40,869 nt of DNA from a virus: positions 1 to 40,869 of IMG/VR virus record IMGVR_UViG_3300020129_000240. One strand, 5' to 3'. Shown here in pieces: positions 23,520 through 29,600 of the stretch (position 1 is its first letter; every line of letters begins with the position of its first letter). The notes beneath the pieces were generated by a model that did not search any database, was not told the origin of the DNA, and was given only the letters and a program-made list of their open reading frames with translations. Both the position numbers and the translations under genes were made by a program.

Positions 23520-23713
23520 TGCTCGCGCGCCACCAGCTCGAAAGGCCCATGGACAGCCGCATGGACGGCCTCGGAGCCGAGCGTCTCGGCGAGCCCTTGG
23601 GCGTCGTTGAGCAGTGGCGCGACGGCTTGGGCGATGCTGTCGTATTCGCCGGCCGCATAGAGGATGGCGCGGGCCTCGGCTCGGGCCCGCAGCACGAGCA
23701 AGGGCGGGATCAT
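23516..23713 (-). CDS. Small 65-aa protein
   Basis: A short Ala/Leu-rich helical protein (MIPPLLVLRARAEARAIL... YDSIAQAVAPLLNDAQGLAETLG). No domain recognised. ATGA overlaps at both ends (with the zinc/wHTH gene before and the helicase after) show that it belongs to the replication operon. Confidence 0.68.
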   Translation of the reverse strand: MIPPLLVLRARAEARAILYAAGEYDSIAQAVAPLLNDAQGLAETLGSEAVHAAVHGPFELVAREQ

Positions 23714-24045
23714 TTCCAGTCATCCGATTTGCTGATCAGTTTGTAGCGGCCGAGATGGCCGGGCCCGCCGCGGCTGGCTCTGATCGCCAGCCCCCTGAGC
23801 TTCAGCCTTTCGTTCAGCTGCGAGATGCGGGTGTGCATCATCGCCATGCCGGACGCCCGGTGCTCGGCGCTGGCGCGGCCGTAGAGCCTGCGGAACAAGA
23901 CATCGGACTTGATGCCCTTGGCGCCGGCATCGCGGACGAGCTCGTAGATGTCCCATTGCCCGGCGGTCATATCGAAGCCCTCGAGCGGGTCGCCGCGCAT
24001 CTCGCGCCCGCAGTTCGGGCAATAGTGACCTTCGGTCGCGCTCAT
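23710..24045 (-). CDS. Zinc-finger / winged-helix protein
   Basis: From ATG 24045 the protein has 111 aa. A CPNCGREM knuckle opens it. A winged-helix-like domain follows (MTAGQWDIYELVRDAGAKGIKSDVLFRRLYG ... ISQLNERLKLRGLAIRASRGGPGHLGRYKLI). It probably binds DNA and may regulate or load the helicase. It starts in an ATGA overlap with the resolvase stop, which excludes the longer frame upstream to 24120. Confidence 0.75.
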   Translation of the reverse strand: MSATEGHYCPNCGREMRGDPLEGFDMTAGQWDIYELVRDAGAKGIKSDVLFRRLYGRASAEHRASGMAMMHTRISQLNERLKLRGLAIRASRGGPGHLGRYKLISKSDDWK

Positions 24046-24572
24046 CGCGCGCCTCCAGCAAACAATGGGGACACCCGCAGCGCCGTCTTCGGATCGACCA
24101 GGGCGCAGGCGTAGCTCCACAAGGCGCAGGCATCGGCCTGGTTATCGTCGGCGACCATCCAGCCGAGCAGCTGGCAGGCGCGGATGACCTCGCGCTTTGC
24201 TGCGCCCCGCCGCAGCATGCGATCGTTGATGAAATGCTCGCGGACGTCGCCGACGGTCGCGGTCTTGATGGTGTAAATTTTTCGCCGATAAGCGACGGCC
24301 CGCGCGATGGCATGCAGCCCTGCTAGCCGGTCGCGGACTTGGCGCGAGGTTGCGCCTTTCATCGCCTGCGGCGGCAGCATGGCCTCGAGGATGATGAAGT
24401 CGGGCGCGGCCTTGCCGATGAGGTCATCAAATGCATGCAGTGCATGCGCAAACACCGCGTTGTCCGAGGCGCCAGGCGAAAGCACCATTGTTCCAAAGTC
24501 AGGAACTTTGGCTTTGATGGAGCCGTAGGCCCAACCGCTTATAGTCGCCAGATCCAGCGCGAGGATGTCCAT
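24042..24572 (-). CDS. RuvC-like Holliday junction resolvase
   Basis: The 176-aa protein has an RNase H-like fold. The first acid lies in LALDLATISGWAYG (D7), the second in FIILEAMLP (E62), and the last in DDNQADACALW (D146). These match the catalytic residues of phage RuvC-like resolvases. It would cut branched DNA from replication and recombination before packaging. It starts 2 bases downstream of the GapR-like stop. Confidence 0.87.
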   Translation of the reverse strand: MDILALDLATISGWAYGSIKAKVPDFGTMVLSPGASDNAVFAHALHAFDDLIGKAAPDFIILEAMLPPQAMKGATSRQVRDRLAGLHAIARAVAYRRKIYTIKTATVGDVREHFINDRMLRRGAAKREVIRACQLLGWMVADDNQADACALWSYACALVDPKTALRVSPLFAGGAR

Positions 24573-24574
24573 GG

Positions 24575-24964
24575 CTACGCTGCCGGCGATTGCTCCGGCG
24601 CCATCGTCGGCCGCGCGCGCTCCGCAGCAGCCTGGCCGAGCGGCAGGTCGATGAAATCGCCGAGGCTCTCGACCAGGCGCTCGTAGCTATCGTGGTCGTC
24701 GGCCTCGAGCCGAGCGGCATTGTCCTTGATCCTGCGATTAAGCCGATGATTTTTTACCAGGGTGCGGAACGCCCGCTTCGGGAAGCCGGCGTCCTCGGCC
24801 TCCTCGAAGACCTCGGCGAGCGCCCCTCGAGGCGCCTTGCATTTCGTCATGTAATTTGATTTCAGCGAAGCGAGCTCAGCATCGTTGGTGTCGATGCATT
24901 GCAGCAGGTCCTTCAGCTTTCCTGCGTCATAACCATTGCTGATGAGTTTGGGTTTGCGCGCCAT
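24575..24964 (-). CDS. GapR/DUF2312-like DNA-binding protein
   Basis: The 129-aa protein has a helical core 'GALAEVFEEAEDAGFPKRAFRTLVKNHRLNRRIKDNA' that resembles the 'DIRDVYAEAKGNGFDVKALRxIVRLRK' pattern of alphaproteobacterial GapR (DUF2312). GapR clamps overtwisted DNA ahead of replication and transcription. The lysine-rich N-terminus (MARKPKLISNGYDAGKL) is additional. First gene of the minus-strand operon, so it may organise replication. The identity with GapR is by pattern only. Confidence 0.65.
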   Translation of the reverse strand: MARKPKLISNGYDAGKLKDLLQCIDTNDAELASLKSNYMTKCKAPRGALAEVFEEAEDAGFPKRAFRTLVKNHRLNRRIKDNAARLEADDHDSYERLVESLGDFIDLPLGQAAAERARPTMAPEQSPAA

Positions 24965-25072
24965 CGTCCGCTCCGTGGTTACCGGTGATGTGTTTGCTCA
25001 GCGAGGCACGCGCGATCAGACTGTGCGCTGCTAATTTTCGCCGCGCAAGCGAAGTAAACGAACGGCGCGAGT

Positions 25073-25141
25073 CCGAACACAAGCGCACCTCCCTTAAACC
25101 CCGCTAGGCGCTAAGGATTTCAGCGTCTTTCTTGTGTTCGG
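25073..25141. promoter_or_regulatory. 11-bp inverted repeat CCGAACACAAG ... CTTGTGTTCGG
   Basis: Perfect 11-bp arms at 25073-25083 and 25131-25141 close a 47-nt interior with a small CGCT/AGCG hairpin. It could be a structured leader RNA of either operon, a small RNA, or a paired operator. Confidence 0.6.
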
Positions 25142-25347
25142 TTTTCCGCTCTAAGCCTCTGATAAGGCTGAGTTGTTCAAGGCGCAGCGCGGTCTTAAAT
25201 CGCGCGGCCAAGTCATTGAGCATTTTCTAGGATCGCGCGGCGAATGCTCGCTGAGTTTTAGAACCGTTGAAACTCTAGCTTGCGCGAAAATTATTTTCTG
25301 AGACTGTGAGGCGTGGCCTCCGGTCACTCCATGTTCATGCGTAACTC

Positions 25348-25380
25348 GGGCCGAGGCACGGGTACTGCGTACCTCGGCCC
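25348..25380 (+). promoter_or_regulatory. Hairpin 20 bp upstream of the exonuclease start
   Basis: GGGCCGAGG (25348-25356) and CCTCGGCCC (25372-25380) form a 9-bp stem. An alternative inner stem GGTAC/GTACC can form. No U-run follows. It may be an attenuator or an operator for the recombination operon. Confidence 0.5.
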
Positions 25381-25400
25381 CTTGTAGCCTGGCGTACTCA

Positions 25401-25943
25401 ATGACAATCGAGCGGCGTATCATCGCCGATCGCGAGCAGTGGCTCGCGTGGCGACGGGAAGACGTTACCGCCTCGGCGATCGGCGCGCTGTTCGGCGTGC
25501 ATCCGTACCTGACCAAGATGCGGCTCTACGCCGAGAAGCGCGGCGTCGAGTTCGGTGCCAACGAGGACAACAAGCTGCTGCGCCGCGGCCGCTGGCTCGA
25601 GCCCGCCGTCGGCGCAGCCGTCGCCGAGCTCCGTCCCGATTGGCGCATCGTTCCGGCCGGCGTCTATCTGCGCGATCCCGAGCTGCGCTTAGGAGCGACG
25701 CCGGATTTCTTCATCTATGACGACCCTCGTGGCCTCGGCGTCCTGCAAGCCAAGACTGCATCCCCGTCGGCATTCAAGCGGGACTGGGCCGACGGCGCCG
25801 AGGTCCCGATGTGGATCATGCTGCAGCTGAGCGTCGAGATGATGCTCGCCGATGCCGCCTTCGGCGCGGTCGCCGTCCTCCTTGTCGATGCGTACGGCAT
25901 GGACTGCAAAATCATCGAGTTTCCCCGTGATGACGCGAGTTGA
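25401..25943 (+). CDS. YqaJ/lambda-exonuclease-like nuclease, catalytic half
   Basis: The 180-aa protein matches the YqaJ viral recombinase family. It shows 'WLAWRREDVTASAIGALFG' (9-32), 'RRGRWLEPAVGAAVAE' (about 58-70), the catalytic 'LGATPDFFIYDD' and 'GVLQAKTA' with the lysine. Gln replaces the usual Glu of the E-x-K motif, a variant I associate with Rhizobiales relatives. It degrades one strand of dsDNA ends to feed the RecT protein two genes downstream. It ends at TGA 25943, and the remainder of a typical YqaJ protein continues in another frame from 25930. Confidence 0.82.
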   Translation: MTIERRIIADREQWLAWRREDVTASAIGALFGVHPYLTKMRLYAEKRGVEFGANEDNKLLRRGRWLEPAVGAAVAELRPDWRIVPAGVYLRDPELRLGATPDFFIYDDPRGLGVLQAKTASPSAFKRDWADGAEVPMWIMLQLSVEMMLADAAFGAVAVLLVDAYGMDCKIIEFPRDDAS

Positions 25944-26331
25944 GCAAAAGATCCTGCGCGCGGTCGCGCAATTCTGGGCCGACGTGCGCAACGGCCACGA
26001 GCCCGAGCTCGATCCGGAGCGCGATGCGCAGACTGTCGCCGCCATCTCGCCGGTCTCAAATGGCGCCAGCCTCGATCTCAGCGGCAATAACGAGCTCCCG
26101 GAGAAGCTGGCGCATCGCGCTGCGCTCAAGGACGTCATTGAGGACGCCGAGCGCGAGTGCAAGGCGATCGAGACCGAGCTCAAGCATCTCCTCGGCGACG
26201 CCGAGGCCGCGACCGGCATCAACGGCTGGTCGATTTCATACAAGTCGGGCATGCGGCAGGGCTACACGGTGCCCCCCACAACCGTTCGCCCGCTGCGCAT
26301 CACCGATCGTCGCGAAGTAACAAAGGACTGA
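25930..26331 (+). CDS. YqaJ C-terminal region in a separate frame
   Basis: The 133-aa product from ATG 25930 corresponds to the C-terminal part of YqaJ-type proteins: 'ILRAVAQFWADVRNGHEPELDPERDAQTV', then 'SLDLSGNNELPEKLAHRAALKDVIEDAERECKAIETELKHLLGDAEAATGINGWSISYK' and a YTVPPTTVRPLRITD end. The coiled-coil segment may mediate oligomerisation. It overlaps the first half by 14 nt in the +1 frame. It may be translated separately by coupling, or as a fused protein after a frameshift; a sequencing error is also possible. Confidence 0.72.
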   Translation: MTRVEQKILRAVAQFWADVRNGHEPELDPERDAQTVAAISPVSNGASLDLSGNNELPEKLAHRAALKDVIEDAERECKAIETELKHLLGDAEAATGINGWSISYKSGMRQGYTVPPTTVRPLRITDRREVTKD

Positions 26332-26334
26332 GGA

Positions 26335-27399
26335 ATGAACGAAGTAACGACGCTGAATAATCCTCCGCCGATCGTCTTCCTGCGCCAGAGGATCGATGCG
26401 CGCCGCCATGAGGTCGAGGCGGCGCTGCCTCCAGATATCAGCTATCCGCAGTTCATCCGCGCCCTGATGACGAGCGCGAGCCTCAATCCGGACATCCTCG
26501 CCTGCAGCTGGCAGTCGATCTGGCTGGCATGCCTGCAGGCTTGCCGCGACGGCCTCCTCCCGGACGGCGTCGAAGGCGCGATCGTTCCCTACAAATCGCG
26601 CGCCTCGTGGGTGGCGATGTATCAAGGACTGCTTCGCCGCTTCCGGCGCAGCGGCCAGTTCAAATGGATCACCGCCAACATCGTCCGCAAAGGCGACAAG
26701 TTCGAGCATTGGATCGACCAGCACGGCGAGCATTTCCATCACGAGCCCAAGTACGATCTCAACAAGGAGATCGAGTTCATCTATGCGCTCGCGACCACCA
26801 AGGACGAGGGTTTCTTCGTCGTGGTGATGTCGATCGCCGAAGCCGACAAGATCCGCAAGTTCTCGAAGAATACGCGCGAGGACAGCCCATGGGCGCAGTG
26901 GGCGACCGAGATGTACAAAAAGACCGCGCTGCGCCGGCTCAGCAAAATGCTGCCGTCCGCGCGCGATCTCATGCCACCGACCGAGGCCGATGCGCCCGAA
27001 CTCCCGGAGCTCGAGGAGGCGCCAGCGATCGCGGCGCCGGCGCCCGCGAAACGGACGCCCGCAGAGGAACTACAGCACTTCGCTGACGACGACGTTGATC
27101 GGCCGGCGGCGAACGCAGCGCCGGCCGATCGGCAGCCTCCCGCTGTCGATCCCGACAGGGTCCAGGGCGAGGAGGCTTCTGGCGGGGACACTGACCGCGA
27201 GGCACACAACGTCGGTGTCCCCGTTTCTTCCGCGGACGCGCTGCAGCTCGCCTACGAGCGCGGCAAAGACTGGAAGGCCAAGGGCAACGCCCGCAAGGCC
27301 ACGCCGCCCGAATATCGCACCGACGACCGGCGCGCCGAGGCCGCCGCCTGGCAGGCCGGCTACGACGGGCAGCCACTGCCCGAGAACGCCTTGGTGTGA
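26335..27399 (+). CDS. recT: RecT-family single-strand annealing protein with RMF-like C-terminus
   Basis: The first 225 residues of this 354-aa protein fit RecT. They include 'SYPQFIRALMTSASLNPDILACSWQSIWLACLQACRDGLLPDGVEGAIVPY', 'WVAMYQGLLRRFRRSGQFKWITANIV' and 'DSPWAQWATEMYKKTALRRLSKMLP'. It anneals complementary ssDNA, in partnership with the YqaJ nuclease upstream. A disordered Pro/Ala/Asp linker follows. The last 50 residues (LAYERGKDWKAKGNARKA ... AWQAGYDG) resemble ribosome modulation factor/CrpP-like domains. Start is supported by GGACTGAGGA before ATG 26335. Confidence 0.88.
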   Translation: MNEVTTLNNPPPIVFLRQRIDARRHEVEAALPPDISYPQFIRALMTSASLNPDILACSWQSIWLACLQACRDGLLPDGVEGAIVPYKSRASWVAMYQGLLRRFRRSGQFKWITANIVRKGDKFEHWIDQHGEHFHHEPKYDLNKEIEFIYALATTKDEGFFVVVMSIAEADKIRKFSKNTREDSPWAQWATEMYKKTALRRLSKMLPSARDLMPPTEADAPELPELEEAPAIAAPAPAKRTPAEELQHFADDDVDRPAANAAPADRQPPAVDPDRVQGEEASGGDTDREAHNVGVPVSSADALQLAYERGKDWKAKGNARKATPPEYRTDDRRAEAAAWQAGYDGQPLPENALV

Positions 27400-27401
27400 C
27401 A

Positions 27402-27848
27402 ATGAAGGCTCTCACGGTATGGCAGCCAATGGCGTCGCTGATCGTCATCGGCGCGCTGCGCGCCGAGGTCCGGCGGAGGCATTACAGCCGATTTGCCGGA
27501 GCGCCGCGGCCCGGTGAGAGGATTGTCATCCATTCCGCAACGAGGGCGGTGCGGCGCCACGAGGTCGAGCGCCTGCTCAATCGCCTTCGTGAAGACCCCC
27601 TGCTGATAGATCGCTTAGCGCGGCCGTTCTTGAACAAGCTCTGGCTCTCCGAGGGCTGCCAAGGGGCCGTCTTCGGCTGCGGCCTCGGGACCGCGATCAT
27701 CGACTATGCGCCAGAGATCGATAGAGGCGCGTGGGCGTGGATGATGCAGGAGGTCCGCCCTTGGAGCCGGCCAGTGCCGGCGGCCGGATCGCAAGGCTTC
27801 TGGAAATGGCCCTTCGAGGTCAAGGAGGAAAAACTGCGTTCTGCTTAA
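27402..27848 (+). CDS. ASCH-domain protein
   Basis: The 148-aa protein starts 'MKALTVWQPMASLIVIGALRAEVRRR', the typical ASCH opening (strand, WQP, small loop, E-x-R-type residues). It continues with GERIVIHSATRAV and GAVFGCGLGTAII. ASCH proteins have a PUA-like fold and bind RNA or modified nucleosides; some are amidohydrolases of N4-acetylcytidine. Stop TAA 27846-27848 abuts the first GGCNN tract without a single base between. Last gene of the coupled plus-strand set (YqaJ, RecT, ASCH). Confidence 0.8.
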   Translation: MKALTVWQPMASLIVIGALRAEVRRRHYSRFAGAPRPGERIVIHSATRAVRRHEVERLLNRLREDPLLIDRLARPFLNKLWLSEGCQGAVFGCGLGTAIIDYAPEIDRGAWAWMMQEVRPWSRPVPAAGSQGFWKWPFEVKEEKLRSA

Positions 27849-28023
27849 GGCGCGGCGCGGCTTGGCACGGCCAGGCTGGGCAAGGCTTGGCGGGGCACGG
27901 CGGGGCACGGCTGGGCATGGCTGGGCAGGGCAAGGCCCGGCTGGGCGCGGCGGGGCAGGGCCCGGCGTGGCGGGGCCAGGCTGGGTAAGGCAAGGCCAGG
28001 CAAGGCGAGGCAAGGCGAGGCGA
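27849..28023 (+). repeat. GGCNN pentamer array, tract 1 (35 units)
   Basis: 35 consecutive GGCNN units with no indel. Only one unit departs from GGC (a GGT). It begins at the base after the ASCH stop codon, with GGCGC GGCGC, and finishes with GGCGA-type units followed by GCATTTGTTAGTT. The two N positions vary freely. Confidence 0.93.
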
Positions 28024-28051
28024 GCATTTGTTAGTTACGTTTAGTTCACGC
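28024..28051 (+). repeat. Array spacer 1 with ATTTGTTAGTT boundary
   Basis: The 28-nt gap between tracts 1 and 2 carries ATTTGTTAGTT at 28026-28036, then a short AT-rich stretch ending CACGC. The same boundary sequence recurs after tracts 2 and 4, and with one change after tract 5. Confidence 0.85.
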
Positions 28052-28216
28052 GGCGCGGCGCGGCTCGGCGTGGCAAGGCGTGGCGAGGCTGGGCCGGGAG
28101 CGGCGTGGCGAGGCGGGGCATGGCCCGGCAAGGCGGGGCGGGGCGAGGCTTGGCGCGGCGGGGCAAGGCATGGCTTGGCACGGCGGGGCAAGGCTTGGCA
28201 AGGCAAGGCGAGGCTA
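28052..28216 (+). repeat. GGCNN pentamer array, tract 2 (33 units)
   Basis: 33 units without indel; one GGA variant (GGAGC). It starts GGCGC GGCGC, as tract 1 does, and ends GGCGA GGCTA, then ATTTGTTAGTT at 28219-28229. Confidence 0.93.
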
Positions 28217-28249
28217 GCATTTGTTAGTTCAACTTAAATATCAACTTCA
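28217..28249 (+). repeat. Array spacer 2 with ATTTGTTAGTT boundary
   Basis: The 33-nt AT-rich spacer has the boundary at 28219-28229, followed by AACTTAAATATCAACTT. The lower GC is a strong contrast to the flanking tracts. Confidence 0.85.
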
Positions 28250-28354
28250 GGCGCGGCTCGGTGAGGCCGGGCGTGGCTGGGCCAGGCTTGGCAAGGCAAG
28301 GCATGGCACGGCGGGGCCGGGCGTGGCTAGGCAAGGCAAGGCAAGGCAAGGCAA
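28250..28354 (+). repeat. GGCNN pentamer array, tract 3 (21 units)
   Basis: 21 units without indel, one GGT variant. The last five units are all GGCAA, then the tract passes into the leader and ribosome site of the gene at 28382. Confidence 0.92.
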
Positions 28355-28381
28355 GGTCATTCATCATGGGAGGAAAGCGAA

Positions 28382-28987
28382 ATGCACGACGTAGTAGTAA
28401 GCACGAACAAACCAACCGACATAGTAACAAGGAAGGTAAGTCTGATCGGACTGACGGACATCATGTTCGACAGGTATCCGGGCGACAACAATACAAAGCT
28501 GGAGCCCCACCAAAAACTCTATTTCGAGCCGGGCAGTACCAAAGCTATTGGAGTTCCGGCGCTCAACATTATCTCGTTCTTGTCGGCCCACAATACAAAT
28601 TCTGCGCCGAAACGTTTGCGCGATAAGCGCAAATACAAAGACATCGCCAACGCGATGCTTTCCTTCGTCAACATCCGGGAACAGTTTATTCCGCTTCTTC
28701 GCGCGGGAAAGGCGATCACAGTGGGGAAATTCGAAAACGACAAGGATCCCAAAAGCGGCGTCTATATTCATCACTCCGTCGCGCGGCTCGATAAAGGGAT
28801 CCCGAACCCGAAGGCGCGGCCGGTCCTGCCCCTTGAGTGGCACCTCGACTTCACACTCGACATCTTTCCTAATCGTGAAATCAAGGAGCAGGATATCCTC
28901 AATCTTTTTGAGGAAGGCGGCCGCGCGCTCGGGCTCGGCACGTTTAGGGGCGTCTACGGCAAGTTTCGGATCGGGCACTGGAATTAA
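28382..28987 (+). CDS. Array-embedded 201-aa protein (unknown; possible RAMP/RRM-like fold)
   Basis: This gene sits alone between GGCNN tracts 3 and 4 with a good site (GGGAGG, 8 bases before ATG). It is AT-richer than its surroundings, so it was not built from repeats. I do not recognise a named family. Visible are an N-terminal strand (VSLIGLTDIMFDRY), helix PALNIISFL, a basic stretch (APKRLRDKRKYK), 'ARLDKGIPNPKARPVLPL', a strand pair (WHLDFTLDIFP), helix ILNLFEEGGRALG and a C-terminal glycine loop plus strand (GLGTFRGVYGKFRI). A helix followed by a G-x-G-x-x-R-G-x-x-G-x-F loop recalls the glycine-rich loop of Cas5/6/7 RAMP proteins, but it may be chance. TAA 28985-28987 lies 4 bases before tract 4. 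Confidence 0.72.
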   Translation: MHDVVVSTNKPTDIVTRKVSLIGLTDIMFDRYPGDNNTKLEPHQKLYFEPGSTKAIGVPALNIISFLSAHNTNSAPKRLRDKRKYKDIANAMLSFVNIREQFIPLLRAGKAITVGKFENDKDPKSGVYIHHSVARLDKGIPNPKARPVLPLEWHLDFTLDIFPNREIKEQDILNLFEEGGRALGLGTFRGVYGKFRIGHWN

Positions 28988-28991
28988 CCGT

Positions 28992-29091
28992 GGCAAGGCG
29001 GGGCAGGGCCAGGCAGGGCACGGCATGGCTTGGCTGGGCAAGGCTTGGCTGGGCTTGGCCCGGCAAGGCAAGGCGGGGCGAGGCAAGGCGA
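28992..29091 (+). repeat. GGCNN pentamer array, tract 4 (20 units)
   Basis: 20 units, all keeping GGC, no indel. It begins 4 bases after the stop of the 201-aa gene. It ends GGCAA GGCGA, then GGATTTGTTAGTT (29092-29104). Confidence 0.93.
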
Positions 29092-29114
29092 GGATTTGTT
29101 AGTTCGTTTCGCGA
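29092..29114 (+). repeat. Array spacer 4 with ATTTGTTAGTTCG boundary
   Basis: The 23-nt spacer carries ATTTGTTAGTT at 29094-29104, then CGTTTCGCGA. It is almost identical to the spacer at 29215-29237. Confidence 0.85.
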
Positions 29115-29214
29115 GGCGGGGCTCGGCGAGGCGTGGCAAGGCGAGACGGGGCGTGGCGTGGCACGGCCTGGCGAGGCTTGGCAGGGCCAGGCACGGCGCG
29201 GCAAGGCGAGGCTA
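29115..29214 (+). repeat. GGCNN pentamer array, tract 5 (20 units)
   Basis: 20 units, no indel, one GAC variant. It ends GGCGA GGCTA. The last bases overlap the 3' end of the minus-strand zinc-ribbon frame. Confidence 0.92.
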
Positions 29215-29409
29215 GGATTTATTAGTTCGTTTCCCGCGGCGCGCATGGCAGGGCCCGGCTGGGCGGGGCGGGGCGAGGCCGGGCTGGGCGCGGCGAGGCA
29301 AGGCAGGGCGGGGAGCGGCTTGGCGCGCAACTGAATTGTAGTCGCAAAAGTGACTGTTTTGGCAGCGGCCGTCGAGCAGACTATCACCGCAATGCGGGCA
29401 GGCTCTCAT
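29212..29409 (-). CDS. Small zinc-ribbon protein whose 3' half is array sequence
   Basis: From ATG 29409 the 65-aa frame begins with a metal site: MRACPHCGDSLLDGRC, then HFCDYNS. An AGGAG site lies 8 bases upstream. After about residue 29 the frame enters GGCNN tract 6 read on the minus strand, giving a Pro/Ala/Arg-rich tail, and it stops inside spacer 5. The ribbon looks real; the tail looks acquired. Alternatively it is a gene remnant truncated by the array. Confidence 0.55.
   Translation of the reverse strand: MRACPHCGDSLLDGRCQNSHFCDYNSVARQAAPRPALPRRAQPGLAPPRPAGPCHARRGKRTNKS
29215..29237 (+). repeat. Array spacer 5 with ATTTATTAGTTCG boundary
   Basis: The 23-nt spacer has ATTTATTAGTT at 29217-29227 (one change from the other three), then CGTTTCCCGC. 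Confidence 0.83.
29238..29326 (+). repeat. GGCNN pentamer array, tract 6 (18 units)
   Basis: 18 units. It contains the only indel of all tracts, a four-base GCAT unit at 29243-29246, and one GGA variant. It lies antisense to the zinc-ribbon frame and lacks the ATTTGTTAGTT end. Confidence 0.88.
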
Positions 29410-29472
29410 CGGGTGTTCTCCTAGCGAAGCAGCGCGGCGACTATAAGCCGAGGCCGCATCGTCGGACAACGC
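29410..29472. other. Non-repeat leader between tracts 6 and 7
   Basis: This segment carries the ribosome site (AGGAG on the minus strand) and 5' leader of the zinc-ribbon gene. No promoter could be assigned. The whole stretch 29410-29871 has no other gene; it contains tracts 7 and 8, a dyad spacer and a possible terminator, listed separately. Confidence 0.5.
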
Positions 29473-29552
29473 GGCGGGGCCGGGCAGGGCGTGGCAGGGC
29501 GCGGCGGGGCTCGGCGAGGCGTGGCAAGGCCAGGCTGGGCAAGGCTAGGCGA
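29473..29552 (+). repeat. GGCNN pentamer array, tract 7 (16 units)
   Basis: 16 perfect GGCNN units, no indel. It starts GGCGG after AACGC and ends GGCTA GGCGA, then GGGCACGTTG. Confidence 0.92.
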
Positions 29553-29600
29553 GGGCACGTTGTCGCGTTACGACGTTGCGACGTTGCGACGTGACAACGC
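29553..29600. repeat. Spacer 7 with GCGACGTT direct repeats inside a GTTGTC/GACAAC dyad
   Basis: This 48-nt spacer has GTTGTC near its left end and GACAAC near its right end, enclosing three overlapping copies of an 8-base ACGTTGCG-like unit. It could form a cruciform or bind a protein dimer. Confidence 0.6.

Larger units (their letters stand above)
24965..25400. promoter_or_regulatory. Divergent control region between the minus and plus operons
   Basis: This 436-bp region has no credible gene. It lies between two operons that start in opposite directions. It contains an 11-bp inverted repeat (25073-25141), a 9-bp hairpin next to the plus-strand start (25348-25380), two copies of TCGCGCGGC (near 25199 and 25234), and AT-rich patches such as AAAATTATTTT near 25280. 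Promoters for both directions are expected here, but I cannot mark a convincing -10/-35 pair. Confidence 0.65.

Noticed and set aside
22056-23723. 555-aa version of the helicase
   Set aside because: The N-terminal 68 residues are Arg/Pro-rich antisense-like text that overlaps the 65-aa gene. ATG 23519 gives the operon's usual ATGA junction.
25073-25141. tRNA gene
   Set aside because: The 11-bp closing stem and short interior do not give D, anticodon and T arms or a CCA-like end.
25151-25516. Minus-strand 121-aa frame across the divergent control region
   Set aside because: It overlaps the start of the YqaJ gene antisense, has no domain and no ribosome site.
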